Assembly (NCBI GenBank): GCA_964587105.1
Contig: CAZPKG010000010.1
Span: 1-64,000 of the forward strand
DNA length: 64,000 bases
DNA from: JABWCQ01 sp964587105
GTDB taxonomy: Bacteria; Electryoneota; RPQS01
Direction: 5' to 3'
In this document: positions 18,615-27,965 of the stretch, one piece after another
Position numbering within the stretch: the first letter of the stretch is position 1
Layout: the number at the start of each line of letters is the position of its first letter
The notes under the pieces: model-generated
The model's input: the letters and a program-made list of their open reading frames with translations, nothing else
What the model was told of the DNA's origin: nothing
Databases searched by the model: none
Made by a program: the position numbers and the translations under genes

Positions 18615-20363
18615 TTATCCTGTACGGCCAAAGCGGTGATCCAACTCACTCAATTTGATTTCGATAAATGTTGGCCTGCCATGCGGGCAACTGCCTGGCT
18701 GCTGAGTTGCAAAAAGCTCATCGACAAGGGCCGTCATCTCTTCATTTGAAAGCTCGTCGCCTGTGCGGATAGCTGCCTTGCAAGCAAATCCTGCAGCCAA
18801 TGACTCGCGTGGGCCCAAGCGCGCTCGGCGAAACTCCTCGTACTCCGCTATCATCTCACGCAACATTCCTGCCTCGGAGGCACGTCGAAGACCTGCCGGC
18901 ACCGCTTCAATACTGTAGGCGCGAGGTCCAAATTCCCGTAATACAAATCCAAATACAGAAAGGTCTTTCTGCATTTCGTGAAATATTCCGTCTTCCTCTG
19001 GCGACAACTCGAGAAGCAATGGAAACAAAAGCTGTTGCGATGCAAAAGACCGATTATCAAAACTTTTCAACGCGCGCTCGTATAGCACGCGTTCGTGTGC
19101 TGCATGTTGATCAATTATCGCAAGGCCTGATCGTATCGGCGCGATCAAATACTTCGAGTGAACCTGATATATTTGCGCGCGTAGTTTTGCAGGCTGCTGG
19201 CCGGTCACCTGCAACGGTTGCGATGGGAGCGCGCTTTGTGCGGTGGCACTTCCTAAGAACGTCTGCACCAAAGGCGGCGAGTATGAACCGGGTGGCGGCG
19301 TGAACAGTGACGGCGCCTCACTTTGCGGACTTGATGGAGGTGTCGCCCACGATTGACGCAATTCACTCAATGATGCCTGCTGACCTTTTAGCGCTTCACG
19401 CAACGCTTCAAATACTGCAGCATGAATCAACCGTTCATCTGAGAATCTAACTTCTCGTTTTGCCGGGTGCACATTAACATCAACAGAAGAGGCGTCCAAA
19501 TCGATGAATAATACGTAAAATGGCCACTCGCCATCTTCAAGCCAGTCTCGTAACGCACCTCGCGTAACGCCTGAAAGTCCTGTGCTCTGAAACGGGCGAC
19601 GATTGACGAAGAAGAATTGATCTCCCCGGCCGCGGCGGTTTAGCTCGCGGTTTCCGAGTACTCCATGAACGCGCACTCCGCGAATTTCGTGCTCAACCGT
19701 CAGCAGTTTTGCTTCGATGCCTACACCAAATACATCTGCGATTCGACCACGAAATGTCGCGGCCGGCCACACGAACTGCAACGATTCACCGTGCCGAAAA
19801 GTCCAAGCGACTTCTGGATAGGCAAGCGAATACGTACGCAACGTTCGAATTGAATGTGACAATTCAGTTGCGTCGGCCTTCAAGAATTTTGCGCGAGCGG
19901 GAGTATTAAAGAAGATTGAGCGAACCCTCACCAATGTCCCTTGAGGAGCTGCAACAGCCTCTTCGTGCGCAATATCGCCGCTGATAGCCTGAAGGCGAAA
20001 ACCGAGATCGGATTTGGCTTCGCGTGAAACGATTTCGAGATCGCTGACCGATGCGATGCTTGGCAGCGCTTCGCCGCGAAATCCCAGAGTTGTAATCGCG
20101 AATAGATTTGATCCTTCGATAAGCTTTGACGTCGCGTGTCGCTCGAGCGAAAGTAGCATATCATCGCGCGACATGCCGATTCCGTCATCTCTGACTGCAA
20201 TCAGTTCGCGGCCCGAGCCTTCCAATTCAATATCAATCTTAGACGCTCCGGCATCGAGCGAATTGTCCATAAGCTCACGCAATACGGACGCAGGGCGCTC
20301 GATGACTTCCCCAGCTGCAATCTGGTTCACCAGATGCTCAGGCAATATGCGAATCTTAGCCAC
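18615..20363 (-). CDS. mutL: DNA mismatch repair protein MutL with endonuclease motif
   Basis: The protein has about 582 residues. The N-terminal GHKL ATPase shows AKIRILPEHLVNQIAAGEV, REL(M)DNSLDAGA, DDGIGM and FRGEALPS. A proline-rich linker (about 335-390) and a C-terminal dimerisation domain follow. The endonuclease motif is intact (DQHAAHERVLYE), and ACKAAIRTG and CPHGRPT complete the metal site, so it is the nicking type used by organisms without MutH. GTG at 20363 gives the family-typical start AKIRILPE; a TTG 15 nt upstream is also possible. It overlaps the cyclodeaminase stop by 8 nt. No mutS lies in the window. Confidence 0.95.
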   Translation of the reverse strand: MAKIRILPEHLVNQIAAGEVIERPASVLRELMDNSLDAGASKIDIELEGSGRELIAVRDDGIGMSRDDMLLSLERHATSKLIEGSNLFAITTLGFRGEALPSIASVSDLEIVSREAKSDLGFRLQAISGDIAHEEAVAAPQGTLVRVRSIFFNTPARAKFLKADATELSHSIRTLRTYSLAYPEVAWTFRHGESLQFVWPAATFRGRIADVFGVGIEAKLLTVEHEIRGVRVHGVLGNRELNRRGRGDQFFFVNRRPFQSTGLSGVTRGALRDWLEDGEWPFYVLFIDLDASSVDVNVHPAKREVRFSDERLIHAAVFEALREALKGQQASLSELRQSWATPPSSPQSEAPSLFTPPPGSYSPPLVQTFLGSATAQSALPSQPLQVTGQQPAKLRAQIYQVHSKYLIAPIRSGLAIIDQHAAHERVLYERALKSFDNRSFASQQLLFPLLLELSPEEDGIFHEMQKDLSVFGFVLREFGPRAYSIEAVPAGLRRASEAGMLREMIAEYEEFRRARLGPRESLAAGFACKAAIRTGDELSNEEMTALVDELFATQQPGSCPHGRPTFIEIKLSELDHRFGRTG

Positions 20364-21009
20364 GAAGTTTGTGATCAACTATTTCGCGAGCAGCATTAAG
20401 CTTCATGCGAGCTTCCGAGCGAACACGTGACACTTCTATGCGCAAGACACTTGCCTCATCATCTGCCCGACCAAGCAAATTGATCAACACATTGTTAGCC
20501 GCACCTTCCAAACCGGCAAGCAGCATCTCCGCTCCCGTTGCCGCATCAGAAACCGTATTTGGATTTCCATTTGTAACGATAGTGTGCAAATATGATAATG
20601 CACTCGCACATTGTAGCATGGTTTGTCGGGGCACTTCAATTGTGAGCGCAGAACTCTCGGCAACCTCTTTCAGTTTCTTCGCTTTTTCTTCCGGCGTGCT
20701 TTCGGGGAGTTTATTAGCCACCCTGAAGCGCGAAAAAGCCCACGTGTCTTCATCAACTTGTGCAAGTAGTTTATGTCGACGTTCGTCGAGCATATTCTTT
20801 GCTGTCGTCAGTTCTTCACTTACGGACTCAAAGCCCTTCTTCCCAATTGTGAACTCACATACCATAACCAACAAAGCTGCACCAATCGCGCCTGAAAGCG
20901 CCGCCGCGCTTCCGCCGCCAGGCGCCGGAGATTTCGCGGCAATTTGTTCAACGAAACCAGCAACAGGTTGATAGACAAGTTTAGCGGGCAAATCCGGCAT
21001 ATTTGACAT
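20356..21009 (-). CDS. Formimidoyltetrahydrofolate cyclodeaminase / methenyl-THF cyclohydrolase-like protein
   Basis: This protein of about 217 residues belongs to the FTCD_C family: helical, with the folate-binding N-terminus AAKSPAPGGGSAAALSGAIGAAL. The family converts 5-formimino-THF to 5,10-methenyl-THF with release of ammonia, or hydrolyses methenyl-THF. It sits 10 nt after the formimidoyltransferase gene, so the two halves of the eukaryotic bifunctional FTCD are separate adjacent genes here, supporting the histidine/formimino-glutamate pathway. The start at 21009 was chosen because AGGAATAAT precedes it; the longer frame runs back through the upstream gene. Its end overlaps mutL. Confidence 0.9.
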   Translation of the reverse strand: MSNMPDLPAKLVYQPVAGFVEQIAAKSPAPGGGSAAALSGAIGAALLVMVCEFTIGKKGFESVSEELTTAKNMLDERRHKLLAQVDEDTWAFSRFRVANKLPESTPEEKAKKLKEVAESSALTIEVPRQTMLQCASALSYLHTIVTNGNPNTVSDAATGAEMLLAGLEGAANNVLINLLGRADDEASVLRIEVSRVRSEARMKLNAAREIVDHKLRG

Positions 21010-21019
21010 ATTATTATTC

Positions 21020-22066
21020 CTATTCTGCAATTGCGTATTCAATAATTTTCTTCTCAGGCTCGAATGCATTGAAGGATGACAGCCCGAGTTTGTCTTCCAC
21101 GAGTGCGATAGCATCGCGGTCGGTTTTGGGTCGTGTTAGCTTCTCTTTCCACACGAAATAGTTTGAAGCGAGCAACACAGCCTCAAGTGGAATTAGTCCG
21201 ACAACCTCTGACCCAAATACGTTAAGACCACGTTGTTTCGCTTCGTACACGGATTGTTCGTATGCGATGTGCGGCGCTGAAATCAGATAGTTGGTCAAGT
21301 TTATTGACACTTGACAAAACCGCTCTTGATCGAGAAATACACCCATTGCTTTGCAGTTTTGCAGCGGCCCGGGATGATAGACGGTCTTTCCTGCGGCGTT
21401 TAAGACATCTTCTCCGTTATCATGCTTCAGCGGCCAACCCATCTGACGGATATGCAACGCAATATCATGCACGGCCTCGACGTCTGAGGTGCGAATATTG
21501 ACGTTGTAGGCAACGAGAAAGAACCGCGCGCCGGTAATAACACATCCGAACTTAGGTACGAATTTGTGCGGGCCAAAATCCGGCACCCACTCGGGGCTTT
21601 GCATTTTTTCAGGCAGAGCTTCATACTCACCTTTGCGCACTTTTGCCAAGTTCTTGCGATCGGGAGTTGCAGCGGCGGCCTCATACAGGAACACGGGAAT
21701 CCCGAGTTCTTCGCCAACGCGCTTTCCGTATTGCTTTGAAAGCTCCGCACATTCGGACATGGTAATATTTCTTACCGGCACGAACGGAGCGACGTCCACC
21801 GCGCCGCTGCGTGGATGCTCGCCATGATGCAAAGCCATGTCAATCTCTTCCGCTGCGGCGGCGGTTAGCCTAAATGTCGCTTCCACGCACGCCTGCGGCT
21901 CTCCTGCGTAGGTGATTACGCAGCGATTGTAGTCGCCATTCGGATCCACGTCCAGCAATTTGACTCCGGGAACCGTTCTCACTACGCTGGCGATTCTTTC
22001 GATCTTTGCTTTGTCCCTGCCTTCAGAAATATTGGGGACGCATTCAACAATAGGTTTACTATTCAT
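21020..22066 (-). CDS. ftcD: Glutamate formimidoyltransferase
   Basis: The 348-residue protein starts with IVECVPNISEGRD, the hallmark N-terminus of the family. HHGEHPRSGAVDVAPFVP (about residues 79-97) carries the catalytic His, and RFFLVAYNVNI and ISAPHIAYEQSVYE lie further on. The enzyme moves the formimino group from N-formimino-L-glutamate to tetrahydrofolate, giving glutamate, the last carbon step of one histidine degradation route. Length matches the N- plus intermediate domains of mammalian FTCD; the cyclodeaminase is the next gene. hutH/U/I genes are not in the window. It sits six nt downstream of the PBP4-like gene. Confidence 0.94.
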   Translation of the reverse strand: MNSKPIVECVPNISEGRDKAKIERIASVVRTVPGVKLLDVDPNGDYNRCVITYAGEPQACVEATFRLTAAAAEEIDMALHHGEHPRSGAVDVAPFVPVRNITMSECAELSKQYGKRVGEELGIPVFLYEAAAATPDRKNLAKVRKGEYEALPEKMQSPEWVPDFGPHKFVPKFGCVITGARFFLVAYNVNIRTSDVEAVHDIALHIRQMGWPLKHDNGEDVLNAAGKTVYHPGPLQNCKAMGVFLDQERFCQVSINLTNYLISAPHIAYEQSVYEAKQRGLNVFGSEVVGLIPLEAVLLASNYFVWKEKLTRPKTDRDAIALVEDKLGLSSFNAFEPEKKIIEYAIAE

Positions 22067-22072
22067 ATTCGC

Positions 22073-23539
22073 CTAATTTACCGCGCGAAATACCGCGCGT
22101 ACAAGATTGTCTTGAATATTCCTGACAAAATTCCTTGAGCAACGAAAGTTATTGCAGAGAATTGCAAAAGCGATCTGCTTTCCGCTGTCCAGTGCAATGT
22201 ACCCTGCAAGCGCCGAGACATTTGTCATCGTTCCTGTCTTTGCTCGAACGCGCCCCAGCATTCCATCCGAGGACATTCGGCCGCCAATGGTTCCATCGAC
22301 GCCAGACTGGGAGAGTGACGCTTCAAAATCATTCGCAGATTCCGATTTTGCCATTTTGCTAAGCAACTTTACACAAGCAGCGGCTGAAACAATATTCTGC
22401 CGCGAGAGCCCGCAGCCATCTTGCAATGAAATTTGATCGCGTTGGACGCCGCAATCGCGTGCGTACTTTTGAACGGCCCGCAAACCCGCTTCAGTTGACC
22501 CCTGGCTGAAAGACTTTCTCCCGACCGCAGATAGTAGGTACTCGGCAAGATAGTTGTCGCTCTCTTTGTTCGTGATTGTTGCAATGTCTATTAGCGGAAG
22601 CGAGTTGAACTCATACAATGTTACCGAGTTTACGGCAACATCACGAGCGACGTGGACTTGTCCGGCGATCGTGATCCCTTTGCGAGTAAGCGCGTCACGG
22701 AGCGACAATCCAAAATACAGCGCGGGATTCTGAATCGGATACCAGATGTACTGGGGCGAGTCGCCGCGAGACATTACGCCGGTTATTTCAAGTTCATCGC
22801 GACAGGGCGTAACATTGAATTCCACCCAACTTTCATTTCCGCCGGACGCAGTTACTACTCCATTTAGAATTGTCACCGGTGCAAATGGCGGATCTAACAC
22901 AACCGATGCGCTGTCGCCTTCACTTGCGCCGGGTCCGATCGCAATGTGGCAGACATTACTGTTGAAGCCTACACCGTCAACCGACGGCGCAAAGCCTTCG
23001 CGCAGGTCGCCCATTTCCCACACGCCGTTTCCGCAGGATCGATCGTAACCGTTCAAAACTATTTCAATGTCACCATTGATTTTCCGTAAACCTTTTGCGT
23101 AAAGTTCGTCAGCGATCTTGTCCAAAGAAGGTTTGCCTAAGTCCTTGCGATACTTCTGCTCGAACACCGGATCACCGCTGCAAACAACTTGCAGCTTGCC
23201 GTTCACCGCTCCTTGACCATCGAGATTTGAAGCCGCCGTGAATTTGGTTACGAACTTTGCATCAGCGCCCAATACCTCGAAGGCGGTTGCAGTTGTCCAA
23301 ATCTTGGTCACAGATGCGGGAATAAGAAGGCGATCTTGATCGTGAGCGACGATCTCCTTTCCCGATTCAACTTCCGAGAATAAGACGCTCCAGGACGCTC
23401 CGGAAACCGGTTCAAGACTTAACAGAGAGTCAACTTGCCACTTGAGATCCGACGCAAATGCCCCCTGTATGAACGCGAGGCAAAGTGCTGAAACGATGCA
23501 TGCACCTACGTTGAAGGCTCGAATAGAGGACAGGCGAAT
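22073..23539 (-). CDS. dacB: D-Ala-D-Ala carboxypeptidase/endopeptidase, S13 (PBP4) family
   Basis: The mature part has about 460 residues after a signal peptide (IVSALCLAFIQGAFAS). Motifs of class C penicillin-binding proteins are in place: SVTK (in LLIPASVTKIWTTATA) with the nucleophilic Ser, SDN (NKESDNYLAEYLL) and KTG (RVRAKTGTMTNVSALAGYI). The large insertion between SxxK and SxN is typical of PBP4. It trims or cleaves peptidoglycan cross-links in the periplasm. No ATG, GTG or TTG lies between the upstream recombinase stop and the signal peptide; candidates are ATT at 23539 or CTG at 23533, or a GTG/TTG start inside the recombinase gene (up to 23689). The 5' end given is therefore provisional. 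Confidence 0.88.
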   Translation of the reverse strand: MRLSSIRAFNVGACIVSALCLAFIQGAFASDLKWQVDSLLSLEPVSGASWSVLFSEVESGKEIVAHDQDRLLIPASVTKIWTTATAFEVLGADAKFVTKFTAASNLDGQGAVNGKLQVVCSGDPVFEQKYRKDLGKPSLDKIADELYAKGLRKINGDIEIVLNGYDRSCGNGVWEMGDLREGFAPSVDGVGFNSNVCHIAIGPGASEGDSASVVLDPPFAPVTILNGVVTASGGNESWVEFNVTPCRDELEITGVMSRGDSPQYIWYPIQNPALYFGLSLRDALTRKGITIAGQVHVARDVAVNSVTLYEFNSLPLIDIATITNKESDNYLAEYLLSAVGRKSFSQGSTEAGLRAVQKYARDCGVQRDQISLQDGCGLSRQNIVSAAACVKLLSKMAKSESANDFEASLSQSGVDGTIGGRMSSDGMLGRVRAKTGTMTNVSALAGYIALDSGKQIAFAILCNNFRCSRNFVRNIQDNLVRAVFRAVN

Positions 23540-23540
23540 G

Positions 23541-24503
23541 CTATCCGCGAGGATGGAACGAACGCAAAGTTTCGGTGAGATATTCGCGGTCGAGGTGTGT
23601 GTAGATTTCAGTCGTAGAGATTGAAGAGTGGCCGAGCAGCTCCTGGACGACACGCAGGTCCGCTCCGCCTTCAAGCAGATGTGTTGCAAAGCTATGTCTT
23701 AGGGTGTGAGGGGTGATGTGCTGGGAAATCCCGGCTCTTTTGCGCAACAATTGAATAATTTGTGTGCAACCAAAGCGCGTCAAGGGACTGCCGCGACGTG
23801 AAAGAAAAACAAAATCTTCAGCGCGACTTGGCAACGGTAATGGTTCACCCGTCTTTGTATCGCAAGAGATTTTCGATCTGCCGTTGTTAATGTAGTTCAC
23901 CAGTGCAATTGCCGCCGCATCTCCATAGGGACAAAGACGTTCTTTGCCGCCTTTACCTCTAATGCGCAGCACGCGCTCGGCAGGATTGATCTGTGAGATT
24001 CTAAGAGAACACAACTCGGAGACGCGCAAACCGGCGGAATAGGCAATTTCGATCATCGCGCGATCCCGGAGTGAAACAGGGTCGTCGTCTGACGTTACCG
24101 CGAGAATAGCGTCTATTACCTGCAAGGAAACGACTTTTGGGAGCTTTCGTCCTGCCACACTACCCTGCATGTCAGTTACCGGATTGTTGCTGATTCGCCG
24201 TTCGCGGAAAAGCCATTTGTAGAAGTTCCGAGCGGCTGACAGTCTGCGATTTTCAGTTCTCGGAGAAGATGCACTCGAAAGGTCGTGCAGCGCGGAAGTC
24301 AGCTGATCACGATTGGGCTCAAGCAACGATATCCCATTAGCAGAAAGTCTGATTGCCAAAGCACAAATATCGCGTCGATAGGCCGCTACGGTGTTTTCAG
24401 CGATTTGTTGTTCGTAGCGACGCGCACGCAACCAATCCTCGATTAAGCGAAGTTGATCTGCGTCAAGGTCGGACAAAGGGATTGTAGCGTTTTTCGTGTC
24501 CAA
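23541..24503 (-). CDS. xerD: Tyrosine recombinase of the XerC/XerD family
   Basis: This protein of about 320 residues has an N-terminal SAM-like core-binding domain (about 10-105, WLRARRYEQQIAENTVAAYRRD) and a C-terminal catalytic domain. The catalytic set is intact: Arg in YSAGLRVSELCSL, Lys in RGKGGKERLCP, HTLRHSFATHLL with His and Arg, GHSSISTTEIY with the second His and the Tyr nucleophile in YTHLDREYL. It resolves chromosome dimers at dif, or integrates elements; single-copy location in a housekeeping operon favours the former. Start is uncertain: TTG at 24503 (GGAG 12 nt upstream) or TTG at 24476. Either overlaps the MBL hydrolase gene slightly. Confidence 0.92.
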   Translation of the reverse strand: MDTKNATIPLSDLDADQLRLIEDWLRARRYEQQIAENTVAAYRRDICALAIRLSANGISLLEPNRDQLTSALHDLSSASSPRTENRRLSAARNFYKWLFRERRISNNPVTDMQGSVAGRKLPKVVSLQVIDAILAVTSDDDPVSLRDRAMIEIAYSAGLRVSELCSLRISQINPAERVLRIRGKGGKERLCPYGDAAAIALVNYINNGRSKISCDTKTGEPLPLPSRAEDFVFLSRRGSPLTRFGCTQIIQLLRKRAGISQHITPHTLRHSFATHLLEGGADLRVVQELLGHSSISTTEIYTHLDREYLTETLRSFHPRG

Positions 24504-25089
24504 CGGTTGTCGGGTCTCCGTGGCCGGGATAAACTCTTGTTTCGTCCGGCAGAGTGTAAATTTTGGTCTTGATAGCCCTATGCAAATCTGACTCGTTTGA
24601 ATCTGGAAAATCCGTGCGGCCGATTGATTCGTTGAAGAGCGTATCACCTGCGATCAGAATTCCATCTGCAAAGAACACCAGAGATCCTGGAGAATGGCCG
24701 GGGACATGAAGAAGCTTGAACTCTACATTTCCGCACCGAAGTGAATCCCCTTCGTTCAATTCGTCATCCGCATCGGGCGAGACTACTTCGACGCCGGTGA
24801 AGACTGACAAGTTCAGCACCGGGCTGGTGAGCTTGGGTCGATCAAGTGGATGAATAGATAACGGGGCGCCAAATGCTGCCTTAGCAAATGCGTTTTCCGC
24901 AATGTGGTCGCAATGTCCATGCGTATTGACGATGCGGGTGATATTCAATTCATTGGACTTTATCCAGCGGACAATCGTGTCACTCTCCGCACCGGGATCA
25001 AACCAAATCGCAGCGCGGGTTTCATCACACCACGCTACAATTGTGTTCATCGCGAAAGGACCAACCTCAAGCGAGTGAATTCTTAACAT
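24463..25089 (-). CDS. MBL-fold hydrolase, glyoxalase II-like (YcbL type)
   Basis: This 208-residue cytoplasmic protein has the metallo-beta-lactamase metal site THGHCDHIAEN (HxHxDH), a further His in HVPGHSPGS, Asp in IAGDTLFNESIGRTD and the terminal His in VYPGHGDPT. The size and the short C-terminus match the YcbL-like branch of hydroxyacylglutathione hydrolases, which act on thioesters; the true substrate is unknown. Its ATG overlaps the rpe stop by seven nt, and its 3' end overlaps the recombinase start. Confidence 0.9.
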   Translation of the reverse strand: MLRIHSLEVGPFAMNTIVAWCDETRAAIWFDPGAESDTIVRWIKSNELNITRIVNTHGHCDHIAENAFAKAAFGAPLSIHPLDRPKLTSPVLNLSVFTGVEVVSPDADDELNEGDSLRCGNVEFKLLHVPGHSPGSLVFFADGILIAGDTLFNESIGRTDFPDSNESDLHRAIKTKIYTLPDETRVYPGHGDPTTVGHEKRYNPFVRP

Positions 25090-25757
25090 CCTGCGGCCTG
25101 CCGCAACCTTTGAATATTGCTTGAGAAGTCAGGGCCAAACAAAGCGCTTCCGGCAACCAATCGTTCGGCGCCAGCTTCGACGACTAAGGGTGCAGTCGTT
25201 ACATCCACTCCGCCATCCACGGAGAGCATGAAGTCTCCTCGGCCTGACTGCTGCAATACTCGCAGTGACGCCAGTTTTTCGAGCGCACTCGTAATAAACT
25301 TCTGCCCCCCAAAGCCGGGATTCACGCTCATTATTAAGACGATGTCGCACAATGATAAGACGTGCTCGATTTGCGATATTGGTGTGGACGGATTCAGAGC
25401 AACACCGGCTTTGCAGCCAATCTCTTTGATTAGCGAGAGCGTCCGATGTAGATGTGGACTCACCTCTGCGTGTACCGTGATCGCGTCTGCTCCTGCGCTC
25501 GCATACTGCTCAATCGATTGTTCAGGCGCTTCGATCATCAAGTGAACGTCAAGTTCGAGTTTGGTGATCCTGCGTAATTGTGAGATGATCGGAGGTCCAA
25601 ATGTCAAATTGGGGACAAAATGTCCATCCATTACGTCACAGTGCAGAACTGTCGAACCTGCGGCAACGCAGCGGCGAACTTCATCTTCCAAGTGCATGAA
25701 GTCGGCGGCAAGCAGCGACGGAGCGATGTGAATCTGAGTTTCTACGGGTCGTGTCAT
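25083..25757 (-). CDS. rpe: Ribulose-phosphate 3-epimerase
   Basis: The 224-residue TIM barrel interconverts D-ribulose 5-phosphate and D-xylulose 5-phosphate. Family motifs: IAPSLLAADFMHLEDEV at the N-terminus, HCDVMDGHFVPNLTFGP (metal His and catalytic Asp), LDVHLMIEAPEQ, NPGFGGQKF and SVDGGVDVTTA (second catalytic Asp). It overlaps the PASTA gene by one nt and the MBL gene by seven. The rpe-PASTA-rsmB arrangement resembles the neighbourhood of the stp/prkC cluster in other bacteria, but without a kinase. Confidence 0.97.
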   Translation of the reverse strand: MTRPVETQIHIAPSLLAADFMHLEDEVRRCVAAGSTVLHCDVMDGHFVPNLTFGPPIISQLRRITKLELDVHLMIEAPEQSIEQYASAGADAITVHAEVSPHLHRTLSLIKEIGCKAGVALNPSTPISQIEHVLSLCDIVLIMSVNPGFGGQKFITSALEKLASLRVLQQSGRGDFMLSVDGGVDVTTAPLVVEAGAERLVAGSALFGPDFSSNIQRLRQAAGC

Positions 25758-26563
25758 TAGTCTGCCTGAGGAGAAGGAGTTTCTACTTGCGCATCGCTTG
25801 TGTCAGTTTCGGGAATTGCCACAACCAAATCCACTTCCGTATCCTGTTCAACTTCCGTACCTGACGCAAGACTTTGGGCAATCACTGTTCCCGCCGTGAA
25901 GATGTTCGTTTCTTTGCGAGTAATCTCTCCAAGCTTCAATCCTGATTCCAAGATTGCCTGACGAGCTTCGTGAAGAGACAAATCAATAAGCGTCGGCACA
26001 ATGATCGCATTGGGACGTGGTCCGAGCGAAATAGTTAGTAACACAGCTTGACCGCTAATGACGGGCGAGCCCGGTTGCGGGCGCTGGCGAACTATACCGC
26101 CCTTTGGAACAATCGCCGAAAAATCGTAACTCGTTCCAGATGGAGAAACGAGCAAGCCAAGATTTCGGCATTCAACTTCTGCTGTTCGTTGATCAAGTCC
26201 CGTCAGGTCAGGTATCTCAGATGCGGTGCCTGCGCGGGCGGGTACGATATGGATTACTCGTCCGGGTTTGGAGAATGACCCAGGAAGCGGACGCTGTTCC
26301 AATACCGTACCTTCCGGTGTATTTCCGCCGATCTTGGCCGGCTCTTCCACGATACGGAAGCCTTCACCCTCAGCAAGCGTCTTGGCTTGCAAGACCGTCA
26401 TGCCTACAAATGTCGGCACAGGCTTCTCGGCACCATGACGAGTATAAAGGGGCATGATGACCCAATCCGTCACCATGCCCACAAAAAAGAGAATCAAAAA
26501 AAGTAGCAGCGCGCTTGCGCCAAGCGTGCGCAGACGATTGCCTGACACGCGTTCGTCAGTCAT
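25757..26563 (-). CDS. Membrane-anchored PASTA-domain protein
   Basis: This 268-residue protein has a short cytoplasmic N-terminus, one TM helix (about 16-36, ALLLFLILFFVGMVTDWVIM) and three PASTA domains facing the periplasm. They begin near VPTFVGMTVLQAKTL, IPDLTGLDQRTAEVEC and VPTLIDLSLHEARQAI, each with the usual GTVIAQ/GIVRQRPQPG type turn. A short acidic, Thr/Pro-rich tail ends it. PASTA domains bind peptidoglycan fragments in Ser/Thr kinases and PBPs; here neither a kinase nor a transpeptidase domain is attached. It could be a separate sensing or anchoring subunit. The gene sits between rsmB and rpe. Confidence 0.88.
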   Translation of the reverse strand: MTDERVSGNRLRTLGASALLLFLILFFVGMVTDWVIMPLYTRHGAEKPVPTFVGMTVLQAKTLAEGEGFRIVEEPAKIGGNTPEGTVLEQRPLPGSFSKPGRVIHIVPARAGTASEIPDLTGLDQRTAEVECRNLGLLVSPSGTSYDFSAIVPKGGIVRQRPQPGSPVISGQAVLLTISLGPRPNAIIVPTLIDLSLHEARQAILESGLKLGEITRKETNIFTAGTVIAQSLASGTEVEQDTEVDLVVAIPETDTSDAQVETPSPQAD

Positions 26564-26565
26564 GC

Positions 26566-27912
26566 TTAATGGGACATGCGCCGCAGTCGTGCTGCGAAAG
26601 CTCCGTCCGTCTCGTGTATGTGTGTATATGTCTCAAGGTCACCGTGCTCACCAACAACGGATTCCGGCAGGAACCCGCGCGCGTCTTCGCGCAGAAATTC
26701 CGGATGATTTTTCAAGAATGACTGCACGATCTCAATGTTCTCCGACGGTAATATACTGCACGTCGAATAGACTAACACTCCACCCGGCTTGACCAAATCA
26801 GCCGCGTGATCCAATATTTCATGCTGAAGCGCATGCTGCAATCCGACGTGGTGACTCTTGCGCCGCCAACGTAAGTCCGGCTGTTTCCTTAACAAACCCG
26901 TCGCGCTGCACGGCACGTCCACGATCACGCGATCAAATTGGTCCGACGCGAATTTTGTAGCGTCCGACTCGATAACTGTTACGTTTTGCGCGCCGACACG
27001 TTCGAGATTCTCTCGTAGCCGCTGCAAGCGAGACGGTTCAACATCCAATGCAGTGATCTCACCCGTGCCACCCATCTTTCGCCAAGTGGCTAATGTTTTT
27101 CCGCCTGGGGCCGCACATAAATCGAGCACGCTTTCACCCGGAGCCGGATCAAGCAACGCAGTGGCGAGGCCTGCACTTTCGTCTTGCACCGTGATCCTGC
27201 CTTCATCCAGCCACGGCTGAATCACAGGGAAGGACGGGGCATGCAAACGATAGTAGCCTTCAAGAAAAGGCGAGTGCTCCCACTTGACTTCGTTCGAATC
27301 CAGTTCGCGTTCGAAGTCCTCGGCGCCGTTGGCATCCATGAGAAATACACTGATCGGCGGACGGTGGTTGGCAACGTCCAGGGCACGTTCGGCCTCCTCC
27401 TGTCCAAACCGCTCAACGAGTTCCCTGACAATCCAACGGGGCATCGAGTAGATAAATGACAGGCGAGCCAGGTCGTCGGCCCCTTCCGGAGGCGTATTCC
27501 AACGTTCGCGCTCGCGAGCCAAGCGGCGCAAAATCGCGTTCGTCAGACCCCCGGCCTTCTTTCCCAAGCGCTGAATCGCCAGCTCAACGGTCTGGCTGAC
27601 GGCAGCGTGGTCTGGAATCCGATCCTGACCGTATAGCTGGTAAGCCCCCATTCTCAGGAGAATCCGAGCCACAGGGTCAGCGCGGCGGTAATCTCCGTGA
27701 AAAACAGGGGTCAAAATGCTGTCCAACCGCCCCCGCCAGCGGATGGTGCCCCAATATAAGTCAGCCGCCAGCGCGCGATCACTGCCTCGAAGGTGCGAGG
27801 AACCGAGATACTTAGACAGAACCTCGTCCGCGTAGTCCTCCGTTTTTTCAAGTTCTGTCAGCGCGTCAGCCGCGACAACACGTGCGGACGATGCCGTTGT
27901 CCCCGTTGGCAT
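26566..27912 (-). CDS. rsmB: 16S rRNA (cytosine-967-C5)-methyltransferase
   Basis: The protein has 448 residues: an N-terminal NusB-like helical domain (about 8-140, ADLYWGTIRWRGRLD, RILLRMGAYQLYG, AVSQTVELAIQ) and a C-terminal SAM-dependent RsmB/NOP methyltransferase domain. The latter contains LDLCAAPGGKTLATW (SAM site), DVPCSATGLLRKQPDLRW (motif IV Pro-Cys) and YSTCSILPSEN (catalytic TC motif). It methylates C967 of 16S rRNA. It is the first gene of the long minus-strand operon that continues to miaA; its promoter must lie in the 121-nt region shared with the divergent acyltransferase gene. Confidence 0.95.
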   Translation of the reverse strand: MPTGTTASSARVVAADALTELEKTEDYADEVLSKYLGSSHLRGSDRALAADLYWGTIRWRGRLDSILTPVFHGDYRRADPVARILLRMGAYQLYGQDRIPDHAAVSQTVELAIQRLGKKAGGLTNAILRRLARERERWNTPPEGADDLARLSFIYSMPRWIVRELVERFGQEEAERALDVANHRPPISVFLMDANGAEDFERELDSNEVKWEHSPFLEGYYRLHAPSFPVIQPWLDEGRITVQDESAGLATALLDPAPGESVLDLCAAPGGKTLATWRKMGGTGEITALDVEPSRLQRLRENLERVGAQNVTVIESDATKFASDQFDRVIVDVPCSATGLLRKQPDLRWRRKSHHVGLQHALQHEILDHAADLVKPGGVLVYSTCSILPSENIEIVQSFLKNHPEFLREDARGFLPESVVGEHGDLETYTHIHETDGAFAARLRRMSH

Positions 27913-27965
27913 AGGTCAATCCTTGTGAAATTAAGCAATTCTATGAGAGAAACGCAAGACTGTGG

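Noticed and set aside
23541..24503. Mobile-element integrase
   Set aside because: The recombinase is embedded in a tightly packed housekeeping operon, with no attachment repeats or cargo genes; XerC/D role is more likely.
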